This document shows positions 1-12,670 of a DNA stretch of 64,000 nt, piece by piece. Numbering within the stretch: position 1 is the first letter of the stretch; every line of letters begins with the position of its first letter. The notes under the pieces are model-generated. The model had not been told where the DNA came from, ran no database searches, and saw only the letters and a list, made by a program, of their open reading frames with translations. This stretch comes from Symbiotaphrina buchneri (taxonomy: Eukaryota > Ascomycota > Symbiotaphrinales > Symbiotaphrinaceae), in assembly GCA_001599915.1 (NCBI GenBank), contig BCIG01000033.1:124001-188000 (forward strand), read 5' to 3'. Position numbers and translations under genes: made by a program.

Positions 1-116
1 AAGCATATCCTAGCAACATCATCCGTACACAAGGGTGTTCCTGCTCGCCGGCAATGCACGTCCAAAACCACCACGGAAAACAAATGAGAAAGAGAAAACG
101 ACAAAGTATAACATGA

Positions 117-2154
117 CTATCGTACAGATCTTGCACTAAGGTTCGCGAACGCATCTGGACTGTGCCGCCCATTCTGCCAACCACCGACGTCAACGCTGTC
201 CTGCGTAGCATGTCCATGGGGAGATGGCGCAGCCTTCGATCCGTCCATGCCTCCACCGTTGAGGAACGGGTTCCGGTTACCAGCCACAGGCCCGTTGCTC
301 GCAGGAGAGGACACGCTGCGTTGAGCTGCTGTCGACACCGGAGGGGCTGAAGCCGCTGCATTTTCAGCATGGACGTTTGGAAGAGGTGGTGGCGGGGTCG
401 GCGCAAGTTGAGGGTAATTGTAAAGAGCTAGTATAGTAGATTTATCTGCGCGGCCGGTTTGTTGTGGGACGAGAGGTTGTGCTTGAGGTTGCGAATATTG
501 CTGGTAGGGGTTCGTCTGTGCCGGAGTATAGATGTATTGCTGTTGAGGTTGAAATAATTGGGTTTGTTGATAGGATTGAGCGTATTGCGTGAGAAAAGGG
601 TTCGACGATTGCTGAGGCTGTGCCTGGGTCTGTGGCTGAGGTTGGGGCGTCAGGAAAAAGGGATTATAGCTAGTAGGCTGAGCCTGCTGATACTGCGCCT
701 GTGGTTGTTGAAAATTTGAGAGATTCTGAAGGTTTTGGTATTGCTGGGGTATCTGCGGAACAGGGGGCGTGAGAGATTGCTGATAGGGTATCTGCTGTGG
801 CTGCTGATTGGGAAAGCCGCCTGTAGCATTCGGAAACAGGGGCTGTTGGGATACTTGAAGGTTCTGGAACGATTGTTCAAGTGACTGACCGCCAGACTGT
901 TGCTGCTGGAGAGCACCATATGGGTTGAAAGGGTTTGTAGGCGATTGAGTATAACTCGCCGCCGGCGGATTCTGCTGGAGCTGGAGCCCAACTTGAGCGC
1001 CGCCCGTTTGCTGGGTGGTTGGTTGGAGCCGTTCAAAAGGGTTAGTCGCCGCTGCCGGGGAAGTCGTGCTTCTCTGCCTCGTTGCGGCTTGCCTTTGCGC
1101 ACTTGGTTCAGTAACAGGAGGCGGAGTAATTGCTCTCGGTGACGGTCGTCCACTTCCCTCGCCTAGTCGAATGAGCGTCTCTACCGCCTTTTCCAAGTTG
1201 CCGCCATGGCCTTTAAGCACGGTAGAGTTCTTTTTCTCATCTGCGAAGCCCATATCTCTCAGTGTCATAAGCTTGGATTCGATGCTCTCGCCAGTACCGC
1301 CTAGACTAGCTCCAAACACCCTCGACACCTTATTGCTAGGTTCTCTCAGAGCTTCACTTCCGAACGCGGTCATTCCGTTAGAAAGGGATGTGAATTCGTG
1401 GCTCTTGTCATGATGCCGTCGTAAAGGAAACGTAGAGGAAGCAGATCGCAGACTTAGACCGAATTTGCTATGGTTTTTTGGAGGTAGAGGTGGAGGCTGG
1501 TCGTCCGAGGACTCGCTGCCAGTGTGCTGCCGCGGAGGCGGCCGGACAGGTCCGCCAGTGGAATAAGCTCGCTGCTCATATTTCTGCCGGATGAACTTCT
1601 CCATTGCCGAGTCCACCTCGTCAACATCCAGCGGTATTGGAGGTTTCGAGTTTGATGGGTTATATTGCTTGTTTGACGCCACATTGCCAACCTTCTTCAT
1701 ATTCTGTATGGTTCTCAGTACAAACCTCCTAACCCGCAGTCTCTGCCACTTACCTCTACCTGATCGTTTGACCAGCTATCCATGCTAAGAGATTTGACCT
1801 TTGAAATATGGGTTCCAAGCTTGCGGTGAAGTGCAGCACATCGCATGCACAGGAATATCCCAAGCTGCCCCAGTCAGCCTTCCAATATCCCAGAAGAGGG
1901 GCAAAGCCGTATGGTCTGTAAAGTGTGACTCTGTCATATCCGGCTTGTAAATGTGAAACAATCGACTTACACTCCAGCTGGCCCATCCTTGGAACAGTTA
2001 ATGGAAGCCCGGCATCACTGGTATTGCGGAATTGCTTACCTGGATTCCTAGCTCCGCAGTCCGCACACCTGTCATTCCCAGGAACCGTCTTGATCAAGTC
2101 CTGCAAAGCCCTCTCGTTCCGCGCCTGTTGGCGTTTTGAAAGCATCGACGTCAT
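117..2154 (-). CDS. ArfGAP-UBA domain protein (Gts1/Ucp3-like)
   Basis: GTPase-activating protein for Arf-type small GTPases, expected at Golgi or endosomal membranes. Four exons: 2154-2040, 1987-1971 (17 nt), 1864-1754 and 1703-117, about 609 aa. Spliced residues 1-80 give a complete ArfGAP zinc finger: CADCGARNPGWASWS, then FLCMRCAALHRKLGTHIS, with the CxxC-x16-CxxC pattern and the family arginine after the second pair. A UBA-like segment follows (SKLMTLRDMGFADEKKN to ETLIRLGEG). The rest is low-complexity Q/P/N-rich sequence with PPPLPPK proline motifs and NPF repeats, which in this family bind EH-domain endocytic proteins. The start is the ATG giving MTSMLSKRQQARNERAL, as expected for the family; an upstream in-frame ATG adds 25 less convincing residues. 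Domain order matches S. pombe ucp3 and yeast Gts1. Splice sites follow consensus and every junction keeps frame. The exact orthologue name is inferred. Confidence 0.88.
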
Positions 2155-3718
2155 TGCGATCCAGAGGGCGCTGTCGACAGCAAGCAAGCAGCAGGGCGAT
2201 CCGAGGTCGGGCCTAAGAAAGACACCCAAGACTGCAAAGCAGGAAAGCTATAGCTACCGTCGGTATAGGGGTTGGCGCATAATGTGCACGAGCGACGCAC
2301 AGTCGATTCGGAGCACGAGTCGAAAAGGGGTCACCAAGGTTATGCTGGGCTCAGGAGAGTAAGTGAGAGGAGTCCAGCGTTCCCCGGTAGACTGTAGCGA
2401 CCAGCACGCAGCCACCATCACAAGGCTTGCCGCAAGGTCCGCAAAGTTGCGCGTGGCGGTCATCTACAACATCTCGAAAGAATGGCTACTTCCAACATCG
2501 ACAGCAAGTGCCCAGTGATGAAATCCAATAGCTGGGCAGCAAGCCAGATTATACCAGTGTTTCACGGCTTAAAAGCTGCATTGTATAAGGAGAGCCAGCG
2601 AGCATTTTACAAGGTGGTAGGCATTACAGTCTGTCTGTTCGGCACGCAGGTGGCTCTTGAACCATTGAACATGCATAGATGATCCGCACAAAAGCCATAT
2701 GGTGCCTTCAGGCTTCTTCTAGAATGCCAATATGACCGACCAGCCTAGAGCCGTTTCCCAACGGGAAACAGGAGAACAGGAGGTTGATTATGCATTCACT
2801 GTTTTATGAAAAGTGTGATGAATCCAAAAAGGATCGGGAGCCTCGCGACAACTTTTTGGCGTTCTTTTAGCGAGCTGTATCGGTTCCAGCTAGAATAGTT
2901 AGTGTGCTTTAGCCGGAGAAATCTCGACTTCTTCAAGCTCTTCTCCTCTCTTTCTCTTCCTTCAAGTCTTCTTACTTCATGACAACTGATGCAGCATCAA
3001 GGCGCTGCTGTCGTCCTTTCCCTCATGAAAGTAGAGTGTCAACAAAAGCACTTTGCAGTTGCCCTCTCCTTCTCGTGGTCATTGTTTTATGTTCACACAC
3101 TGTAGTACACTAACCAATGCAACCAATCTCATGCCGCCCGTCCACACTTTTTTGTCTCCGTTCTGCTCCTTTCTCATAGCTACCCTATATCTATCACACC
3201 ACGACTTGCCTACCTCCTGAGCTCGTACCACATGCTCTTGGGGCATACTTCGTCTATGTCAGTGGAAGAGCAAAATAGGTTTTTAGCAGGACCGCGTCCA
3301 CTCCACCCTACTGTTTCTTCTTCACGTGGAACAGTAGGACTAAATCACGGACGGACATCGTATATTTCAGCTGAAGCAAATCCGAATCGTATCTCATAGA
3401 AGCCTTTCTTGACAATTCAACCCTTTTTTGGAGCCGTACTAAGCCAATAACCTCGATATGGGCTGTAGTATCTCCCCGCCCTACTCCTTCCACCAACGCC
3501 CCCAAGGCTAGATCCCAACTAAGACACCAAAGGAAGATAACGTTGCGCTGCCCTCCAGCAAGCCATTCACGAAACAAAAGACAAGAGCAGGGATGTTACC
3601 AGCTGCGATTGATGACTCCTTTCGATGTTGGCTGTGTCCAGATGTTCATGATCCAACTTTGGAATAGCGGTAAATCCTGCACGGACAATCAGCAATTACA
3701 ATTCAGAGAGGCAGACGG
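2155..3718. other. intergenic, ArfGAP promoter side
   Basis: About 1.6 kb between two minus-strand genes. It should hold the ArfGAP promoter and the 3' end of the next gene. Pyrimidine-rich tracts occur around 2930-3240. Short open frames are present, but none shows a family motif, an intron structure or codon use that would support a gene. Confidence 0.5.
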
Positions 3719-5295
3719 CTATGGGTGCACACTTCGATCACTCATCAGGTCACTTAGCTGTTGAGCCAGTGCGACGCCGTATACATCGAGCTTGCACTGT
3801 GCATGTCTATTAGACAGGGGATTGAATGGCCCGTCATGGGTGCGGTAATGACGATGGAATTGATGGACCAGAGATTGAAATGCCCATCGTATAGATTCAC
3901 ATGCCTCGTTTGGACATCCACTGGGAGGCGACCCTCGTCTTTCGCTCTCTGAAATGATGTAATAGTGAATTGCCGTCTGCATATCTTCACAAACCATGCC
4001 TAGCAGTACCAGCGTAGACAGATTCGAACACCATTCATTCCGATCCGCTGTCGCAATCTGTTGCTCGAGGCGGTGGAGAATGGTATGCATCAGGTCGCTA
4101 AACATCGAATGAAGGAAGCGTTTAAGCTGCTGGTTCAAACATTTCGGGGATGTGAACTTGGCTAAACGGCCATGCCTGCGCCGAGATGTGAATGCTCTTT
4201 TGCCTTGCTCCGTGAGTGAAAGGACACGGGACAGCATATATGAATAGACCTACAAAGTCAAGCTTTGTTTCAGCAGGGAATTCTGCCTAGTAAGCTAATG
4301 TTTTCAGAGATGCAATGATGACTGTCACCTACGATTGAGCCGGAGGCCTCATAATAACGTTCAATGGCATGGAATGCTCGGACCTGAACGTCGGAGACTG
4401 CCTCGTATCCAAACCAGCGGTCTGGGAATGACCCGAGGTAGTTCTCAACCGCCAGGGTGGTATAGTCATTCAGTCTCCCTCTATGTTCTTGCTCTGCACC
4501 GCGCATGTGAAGTGGTGGCGAGTACCGTGTGACGCGCTGCAAACCACCCGTGTGAGGGTCGACCTCGAATTGGCTCTTTCCCTCGGCGGTACCCCGAGGA
4601 GTGAAGAGAACAGCTTGAACATTTAGTGCCGGAAAGTATGCCTCGTCCACCGAAAGGGAGATATCAAAAGTATCCCCGTACAAACGTCCAACAGTATCTT
4701 TCACGAATTGGCGAATGTTTTCATCATACCACTGAGAGAAGAAAAGCGCTTTGATAGTCAGCTCACATTCTGCAAGGGGTAGTGTGCACGTACAAGGGAG
4801 GAGATACTGTAAGAACTCTTGTGCTGTACTCCCAGGAGCGACAGGCAATGGTGCAACGATAGACGGCGTCATTACTGTCCGCTCGCCAAGATACCACGGA
4901 TCGCTTTGATATAAGTGGTGAAGATCCTCCGGGGTTCTTAGGGGTCAATCAGTATTGACGCTTATCAACGCCATCAACGCTAAGAAAGTGGAGTATTACT
5001 CTAGAGTCATCTCTCCTTCGCCGGGTAAAAGTGGCCCTACGCCTGATCAGGATCATGATTGTGTTCCACACATGTGATACCTGCCTTGAAAGGTCTTCGC
5101 CAGGAAGAGATCCTGCATGCCCTCGTGGGGCCCATGCATATAAGCAAAATTGAGCGCGTCTGCGCCTGGGCCAGCTGGCTCATTGTCCGATAGCTCGGAT
5201 ACTGTGGTCTCAGACGGCGTGTTTGGCCCTGGAGTTGACGAAGTCGGGGTGGGCGTCATCGTGGTAAATCGAGGACGAGTATACCATCCTTCCAT
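3719..5295 (-). CDS. unrecognised three-exon fungal protein
   Basis: I do not recognise the family. Exons 5295-5081, 4936-4333 and 4249-3719 join in frame to give about 449 aa. Junctions are supported by continuity of sense: FQGR then TPEDLHHLYQSDPWYLGERT across a 144-bp intron, and EASGSI then VYSYMLSRVLS across an 83-bp intron with a TTTGTAG acceptor. The N-terminus is S/T/P-rich and likely disordered (residues 10-45). The rest is mainly helical and reminiscent of the C-terminal half of fungal-specific regulatory proteins, but no Zn2Cys6 cluster or other DNA-binding motif is visible. There is no signal peptide. The chosen start MEGWYTRP is one of two in-frame ATGs (the other is at 5331); an additional 5' exon cannot be excluded. 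Confidence 0.6.
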
Positions 5296-8017
5296 GATGG
5301 GATACAAGTCGACAAACATGAGAAAGAACAAGCGATTTGCAAATCAAGCCAGGAGATGACTGAACTAGACGGATGCGAAAGTATATGCGAAAAAAGCTCC
5401 AGAGTAGAGCTCCACTGAAGTGAGTGCAAGGGAAAGAGAAGACAGAAGATATACTTGACCTCACACAAAGCGAGCTTCAGTATTATAGGGTATCGCAATC
5501 AGTCAAGAACAGGTACTCTCTGGAGGCGGGTGCCAGGACAGCTCTTGTCGAAAGCACAGCGGCTCAAAACAAGCAGGCGGGATTTCAGAACTACCCCGCG
5601 ACTGTCAAAGCTATCGAGCATCTGCACCCAATGACCATCATTGCGTGCAGACCGGCAATTGATGCATATGCAGTACCCCTTAGCGAGCCATTTGCACCCT
5701 CACCGACGACTCGGCCAGTTTCGCAAGCACGAATCGGGATCTAGACTGCAAACTAGCGGTGTCACATGCATGAACTGCATTAATTGAGCTTGCGTGGACA
5801 AAAGAAATGAATTTGTTCCCGTGGCCCCATGCAGCAATAGTGGGCGAATGCAGGTTTATACAGCTTCGACGATAGCTCTCAACTGCTAGCACTGACGTGC
5901 ATCACCATTTACCGTGAGGTTCGTAAGGTACCTCAATTTATTCAGGATCGCGCATGATCGGAACCCGCACGACACCACTAGGACTCGAAGCCGACATGTG
6001 GTAAGAAATGGAGACTGTGTGGAGAGTTGTGGTTGCCATGGTCATCACGTCTCCTCAGTTTTCGGGTTGCTTCCCCAAGGTCTAGGGCCAATCAGCAATT
6101 TTCGGCCCGGGCGCGGATGCGTTGGCTCTCTCTGCTCTGTGGGACAGATGGCCGGGCGAACCGCGAGGCGTCCAAAGGAAAGGCAACAACGGCTCTGCCT
6201 GTAACGCTACCCCCAGCGACGTGTCTAGCATTCCAACATTGAGCTCTGGTGTATGGCCGGCTTGCGGGAGTCACTGATCGGCGGGCGTATTTGTCTTAGA
6301 CTCTGTATGCACGTAATGCGGCTGCAAGTTCACAATCAGCATGTAAGTAGCCGGAACCAACTCCCTCGGATCTCGAGAAATACTTATAATTCTTATTTCA
6401 AATCATTCCTGGCGAGATGCGCCCAAGAGAGCTAGCCGGAAGAGCGGTGAGTGACTGCAAACGGATTTGGATTGTTTGGCTCCGTTGCTTCCATTGGTAA
6501 GAGAGAGGAGGCCGTTAGCTTTCTGGACTGAACGTATCGTCAGAATAAGCTTATGTTTCCAGATTTCCGAGCCATGCATGTATCAAAGCGATGAAATCTT
6601 ATCTTTCCGGCTGAATTCTTGCAGCCTTCGGCCAGTGAGCCGCCACAATCTGCGAGAGGGTATGGCTATCTCGAAACTTGCGAATGGTCCAGGGAGTTGG
6701 CTAATAAAGTGAACTATGTCGCTTTGCCGCTGGGGTTCTAACTCCTAGTAGTGCGGGTTGCGTGCTGCAGCGGTAGTGTTGCTGATGAAGTTTACCTTGA
6801 GAAACAGAGTCCTCCAAAGTGTAGCAAGACAGGCCACGAAGGGGTTTGAGTAGCAGCACCACTGGAGAAAAAAGATGCAAGAAAGCAGAACTCGGGGTAA
6901 AGATATTAAACGCGTCGCACGCGTCTAGGCGGCCGATTAGTATCAGCATTCACAAGATCACGAATAATGGGTAAGCAGGGACGACGCTTCCCATCATGTA
7001 AATCACTGGTGGAATGCGAAGAGAAGAGTTGGACATAGAGGTATAGTTATAACAGTTTGGTACGAAAGTTTTTGAAGACAAAGGTAGGCCCCTTGTCCCC
7101 TTCAAACGGGGAAAGAGTCGCGCGTGACGTAGCATAAAGCAGGTCATAAGCGAAGCGGTTCAGGGGAAATATGATAACCGTACGAAGGCAGCTCCATGAA
7201 GCTACCTCGTACGCACGCAATTCACACAAAATAGAATCGACTGATTGTTGCCAATTGGACAGGTCGCAGAGTCCATGCTAGCGGGAGGGAGGCAGAGCGG
7301 GAAGTCACGTCTGAGTAGGGGACGACGAGCCAATCAGCAGCGTGGATTGCCCGCTGTCACAATTAAACTTGACCGATGTCGACCAGGTTCCCCTGAATCT
7401 GAAGTTCAACTCCAACCCCAAAAGGAGCGGGAGCTATGGCTACTGCAGCTAGCCACGCCTCGATCTGTAGCCGAAATCATGATCTTGTTCTGTGGAGTCC
7501 ATGCCGGCTCAAATGCGAGGGGGCGGGTGATGTGCCAGACTCCTTGTACATAAAGAGGGCGGTGTCTTTCCTTTATTCACGTCGCCCAGCATGACGATCA
7601 TTCGATTGACTTTGAAGGGAGAGTCGCTCCTTCTTTCTTTTACGGTTTGACGAACCTTGTCAATGACAAGTCCCATGACAAGTATTTGTTTCAGCGCGTC
7701 GTGATTGCTAGTTTCATCTTCCAGACCCTGTCGTCGTCAGCCAGTCGGCACAATACTTACCTTACTCAACCCATCCGCCTCAACGCATCCTGCTCACTTG
7801 CTGTCGATTAGCCGCCGATTCGATCGTTGTCGTTTTGCTGTTTCATAGCCTGACTTGTTTCGGTTTGCACATCTCCACTTCTTGGTGCAGCGTACAACCC
7901 TGCCAGCATTCTTTATCAAGATCAGTTGTGCCAACACATTGGGGCCTTAAGGACCTTCCTTATCCCCATTGTCTTCTGCTCAAGTTAGACTTTCGTGGCC
8001 TCCTCGACACCCTACCG
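5296..8017. other. long intergenic region, divergent promoters
   Basis: About 2.7 kb between the unrecognised minus-strand gene and the small membrane-protein gene on the plus strand. Open frames here are short and unlike any family I know. A TATA-like TACATAAAG at about 7549 followed by a pyrimidine-rich stretch suggests that transcription of the 8018 gene starts near 7580-7620, giving a leader of roughly 400 nt. Nothing else is identifiable. Confidence 0.4.
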
Positions 8018-8593
8018 ATGGCTTCAACAGGAAAGCCAGACACTGAAGGCCATGCTCTTCAACAGCCAGCAGTGCTAATGGACACTCTACAACCACCTGC
8101 GGCCGCCTACCAGCCCAACGATGCATCAGACAAGCTGCCCTTGATACAACCGACTGTCTCGGCCAGCTCGCTCATGTCAGACTTGTCTGCCCCTTCACCC
8201 GATTACATCCCGAAGAAACCTCATCCTCTGTCACCCTTCTACGAACATCCCACCACATCTTTTGAAGTCAAGAAATGCGAAACTCGAGCAATTGTCATGT
8301 CGTACCAGGTGGACCTCGAGACAGGCGAGAAGAGGAAGTCGGTAGAATGGAATAAGAAGGAGCAGACTAGCATGTGGCCAGACAAACAACAGCTCTTGGA
8401 AAAGGCGAAGATGGCAAAGAGACAACGTGGCTGCGCTTTATTCCGGGGGTTGACCAAGGGACAGAGGCTAGCAGTCAAGATCGTCATTGCTGTGCTTATT
8501 ATCGGAGCGGCGGTCGGCCTGGGCATTGGCATCTCAAAGGCCACGGGAATGGGTATATGGAAGAACAACAACCAGCAGAGCTCAATCGGCTAG
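8018..8593 (+). CDS. small single-pass membrane protein
   Basis: Intronless 191-aa protein of unknown function. The N-terminal 80 residues are P/S/Q-rich and probably disordered. Residues 83-150 are polar and rich in K, E and R (FEVKKCETRAIVMSYQVD, then a basic run ending AKRQRGCALFRGLTKGQR). Residues 152-172 form one clear hydrophobic helix (KIVIAVLIIGAAVGLGIGIS), followed by about 19 polar residues, so a tail-anchored or type II-like cytosol-facing topology is likely. The ATG at 8018 was chosen because upstream in-frame codons translate the pyrimidine-rich leader. The layout resembles uncharacterised fungal proteins found at the plasma or vacuolar membrane, but no function can be assigned. 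Confidence 0.72.
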   Translation: MASTGKPDTEGHALQQPAVLMDTLQPPAAAYQPNDASDKLPLIQPTVSASSLMSDLSAPSPDYIPKKPHPLSPFYEHPTTSFEVKKCETRAIVMSYQVDLETGEKRKSVEWNKKEQTSMWPDKQQLLEKAKMAKRQRGCALFRGLTKGQRLAVKIVIAVLIIGAAVGLGIGISKATGMGIWKNNNQQSSIG

Positions 8594-11412
8594 GGCTCGG
8601 CCTCTGCTGTTAAGAGAAGGTGGCAGCTGCTGAGGTAGATTTTTTCCCTCCTGCTTCCATCATCTCTACTGACCCAGGCAGTATTTTGAGGATCTCCAGT
8701 GGCGAGTTCAAATACCGCTCGTCCCGCGTTCTTTAGGACTTGCCGACCTCTACAGTCTGTCCTTATCTCGAAAGCGATGCATTCTGATATCAACCGGGCA
8801 CTTGTAGCATTTGAGGTCGAGGATGGACTAGACATATGGGCTTAAGAGGGGAGTTATGGCGGAGATGTTGGTTCTCCATTTCGATCATTGACCAACGATG
8901 TTGTCACGGCATTCTAGCATTATACCCAAGCTTGTACTGCATGTATTGATGCTGTCTGTTCCACGTTTGCGACAGCCGTTTCCAGCCATCCGTTACGTGC
9001 ACATGTGATCGTGGACGATTATAGGAATGTAGGATCCTTTGTAAAACTGACTGAGTGCCGAAATAATCCTATCCTTAAGTGTGTCGGTCGGGCATGCCGC
9101 AGCTGGAACTCATCTATCATCGTAGATGCAGTTTAACCGCACCCTCTCGCCGAACCTAGAACCCATCCTTAAATCTTCACAGCTTTTGCGTTGATCTTCA
9201 CCAATAGAACAATATCATTCTTGAAGTTGAACAGGTGAAGCAGAAGTCTTATTAAGAGATTTGGCAATGAAGCTCAACGGTGTAAGTGCCGGACATGCCA
9301 GATGAGGCACGGACGCTGTAAAGAAAAATCCCAAATCGGCAGGACCGGCCCACCCTTCGCGATATCACCGATCCTGCGACTTGAATTCGAGAGCACAAGT
9401 AATAAAAAGAAAACACCAATTTCCTCCATCAAACAAAATGGCAAAAAAGTTCGAATGAGTGTTTTAACTATCCAGAGGATAGCTAAGTGAGTCATTCGAC
9501 GAAAAGACCCCCCGGACGAGGTTTTTGCTCGGGCATGCTCGACCCCCGAAGGGGTTCGAACCCGCAAACACCATTCTCCGCCGTCAATAATGATGTGTAA
9601 TCGAGGCGCCCCCCGGGCAGGACGTTACCAAGGCTGGGCAAGTGCAGAGCAAATCATACCACTTGACCATCCAAACCTCTCCGTTGAAACATGTCCACTC
9701 GTTGCAATATATATGTTAATAATGGTTGTAGCACCCACACCCAGCAGATTCAACGAGAGAAGAGTTTTCCAGCCCAGACCGGGTACAGCAGCCAGCACAG
9801 CCATAAGCTCTGGCGCTGAGGAGCGACCACGCCAAGCACATTGCACCATTGTACCTGTGCACGGGTGCCCATACTGGGCACAATCCCTCCAACAGCTATG
9901 ATAGAAAAATTGTATCGTCGACTCAGTCCTCAGCTGCATCCCAAGAAACAGAAACATAGAAATTACTGCAACCAGTTCAAGTAATTGACCGAGCAGCGAA
10001 CAAAAAGCGAAAGAAGGGAAAGGAACAACCCTAAATTTCCAAATGATCATGAGAATGAAAGCAATTGTCAAAATCGTAAAGACCAAGCGGGGGTATCAGC
10101 AAGGCGGTAAAAGCGGCAATAAATCAGAGTTACACAGGCAGTCGAACGAGATAGTGGAATTTTGCAGACCAATTCTCAATCAAGATATAGATCGAACAGT
10201 CTCTCGAACATTTGAGCCAATAGATCACCCATTAAGGTAGGTTAAACGTGAATGAAATTAGAGAGGGATCTGTGAATGAGGAGGTGAGGTTGAGAAGAAC
10301 GAAAGTTGCGATTAGGGTTCTCACCTAGCCCCTTTTCAAGGGGGGATTTTGCTGTCTCACAGTCCCCAAATTTGGCTAGGCGTGCTGAGTCATCAGGCTT
10401 CGCTCGACGCACACAAAAGCTTCGTCGCGCTCGTGCTCTTCTTCTCTCCCCATCAAAAAGCCGACAGAACCAGCCACGACCGCCGCCTTGAGTCCTCCAC
10501 AGCGGTGTGTTGCCATGAGCGTGCTACGGCATGCTCGGTGGTTCTGGAGAGTATTGCATCTCCCCGGATTATAGGAAGTCTGCCTCCCGTTGGGTCTTCT
10601 TAATTGAGGGCGATGGGAGGGAGATGTCGATTGATGGGGCACATCTACATTTCGACATTGCTACACCTGGATGAGCTTCACAAGCTCTTTATCCTCATGG
10701 ACCGGGGGTTGCGCACTCGCTGCTTCTAGCTATCAGTATGGACCGTTGATACTTCGTAGTAGAGTCTACTTTTGCGAATTGTGTCTTTGAGGACATGCTT
10801 GCCCCATTGTGGTACGACTCTCCGCCGAGCCTAATCTGTACCCGAGCACATCCCTGCTGTAGTACGAGTACCACATAAAACGGGCCCTGACGGGTTAGAG
10901 CATGTAGAGGAGATAGAGCCATTTCAAACCTCCGGATTCTGCAAAGGATTGATCGAAAGGCGGGTGAAAAAAAAAAATCATCATCTCCAGCGCTATTGGT
11001 GAATTTCTCCGGAGCCGAAGCGACAAGCCCTCAGCTCGCCAAAGGTCCCTGAGGATCGTCACATTTTCACATGCTTTGGCTGGGCATTTTTGGCCCTTCA
11101 ACGCACCTTTGACGTGAGACCAACAACCGCCCCCGCTTTTCCATCCATCCGTTCAAGACCACAAAATCACCCTCATCCGGTCCATTTCTCAGGGACTTAT
11201 CTGCCTGCCTGCAAGGCCCGATACCTTGACCTGCTCATCACTCACCTGATCTATCTAATTCTCATTTTCTGTCACTCCGTTGAGACGCTCGCGATATAGC
11301 CGCCCAACAAAACACGTTGCAGCCTCTTCAGCATCCCGTGTGCTCGACACTCACAAGGCCGTCTCACTCATTCCTAAGATATATTGTCTTTCATCCCTGG
11401 TCGCCGTTTATC
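8594..11412. other. gene-poor intergenic region
   Basis: About 2.8 kb with no supported gene. It holds tRNA-like box fragments near 9550-9675 that do not fold into a tRNA, hairpin-forming CCCC/GGGG runs at 9541-9565 and 10330-10345, a hydrophobic but otherwise unsupported minus-strand frame at 9625-10086, and a copy of the GTACGAGTAC motif at 10862-10871. The part from about 11100 on is pyrimidine-rich and probably forms the promoter and leader of the INSIG gene. Confidence 0.4.
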
Positions 11413-12670
11413 ATGGAGTCGGAAGGACCACCACTACTGCGGCCTGAACCGCGGCGACCTTTCGAGATTCCGCCAGCATCCGAAGTCTCTTCCTCACAAC
11501 CCAGCCCTGATCTCGACGAACCGAATCCCAATTATCTAAATCCAGTGTCACCGAGCAAAGATATTGAAAAGGATCACCCGCCTAGTCGTACTCGGTCCAT
11601 ACTCAATCTTACCTCGTCTACACTGTTCGGTATCTACGCTCCGACATATGATGATTCCTCCACGCCTTACGGATCCGACACTCCAGCACCCGCTGAGAGT
11701 ATGGATGAGCGTCGAACAGACATTGCTGCACTCTCGGTGTCAGATGATTCGGCTATCACGGCTTCCCCTCGGAGGCGACCATCGATGGCAGCACGGTCAC
11801 TAAGCCAGCAACATCATCATGTTCACCGGAGCAAGGTTAGCATTGCAGTTGCTCTCACCCTACGGACGGTGCTGCTTTTCGGTTTTGGTGTGGCGTACGG
11901 GATTATTGTCACGCATTTGCATGACAAGCAGAACTTGGCGCCGGTGCAGGTAGAGCTAGGGATCGAGCGCTACTCGTGGCGGTACCTGGTGTTCTGGGGC
12001 GCTGCTGGGGTAGCTCTGGGCAGCTTACTGCCGTGGGTGGATCTCCTTTGGGAAGAAAGGCTAGGAAGCGCCGTGGAGGTATTCGACGGCGAAGCATCGT
12101 CCACATATAAGGAAAGGCGTCCAAGTTCAAGTGCCCTCGACGAAGAGGGTGAGCCCAGTTCAAGGCAGAGCATGGGTGCCGACTGGAACCCTGCTGTCAG
12201 AAGCATTGGCGCCTTTGTGGGCATTGCATTTGCGATTGTTCGTTTTTAATCCCTCCTGACCATAGTCTGCCAACCCTGCTGACCCTTGCTTTTAGCGCAA
12301 ACTTCCATGGCAATCGACCCTTCAGCTCTCTCTTACTCTGGCTCTCGCGAATCCTGTCTTATGGTTCCTCATTGACCGCTCCAAGCCTGGCTTTCTGCTC
12401 TCGACAATTGTTGGCCTTTCGGGAACGGCAATCCTCCTTGGCACCAACCCCAGCCTGGTCCCTAACCCAGCTCCTTCTGCTGCGTCCCCACGCGCAGGAG
12501 AGCCCTTTGTCGGCCATGAAGGCCTTGGTCCATTGACCGGAATCATCAACCAGGAGACCATCGGGGTGGGCACATGGATTGCCAGCGTACTGTTCTGCAG
12601 TTGTGTCTGCTTTGGGAACATTGGCCGGCGACTGGCATTGAAAGGCGGCAATGGGAAGGGTAGGCTCTGA
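11413..12670 (+). CDS. INSIG-domain ER membrane protein
   Basis: Homologue of insulin-induced gene proteins, ER membrane proteins that regulate sterol synthesis through HMG-CoA reductase and SREBP-SCAP. Two exons, 11413-12237 and 12296-12670, about 399 aa. The 58-bp intron has a GTTCGT donor, TGCTGACC branch and TTTTAG acceptor, and splicing restores FAI-RKLPWQSTLQLSLTLAL. Residues 1-140 are a disordered S/P-rich cytosolic tail. The membrane core follows: SIAVALTLRTVLLFGFGVAYG, then YLVFWGAAGVALGSLLPWVDL, an ER loop, NPAVRSIGAFVGIAFAI, LALANPVLWFLIDRSKPGFL, and a last helix TWIASVLFCSCVCFGNIGR. The loop DRSKPGFLLSTIVG is typical of the fungal family. The start MESEGPPLL is the first ATG that fits. 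In fungi the family is known mostly for control of reductase phosphorylation; this specific role is inferred. Confidence 0.88.

Noticed and set aside
3308-3577. 89-residue minus-strand frame downstream of the unrecognised gene
   Set aside because: No similarity to any known protein and no exon structure; likely chance.
9550-9675. tRNA gene on the minus strand (box B-like GGTTCGAACCC near 9553 and box A-like TGGTCAAGTGGT near 9663-9674)
   Set aside because: Neither strand allows a complete cloverleaf: the T-stem has only three good pairs, no acceptor stem partner is found, and the boxes are too far apart without a sensible intron. At best a degraded fragment.
9625-10086. 153-residue minus-strand frame with hydrophobic segments
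   Set aside because: No family motif, start or splice signal; the hydrophobicity follows from base composition of the region.
11090-11299. Short plus-strand frame upstream of the INSIG gene
   Set aside because: It lies in the pyrimidine-rich promoter and leader of the INSIG gene and has no independent support.
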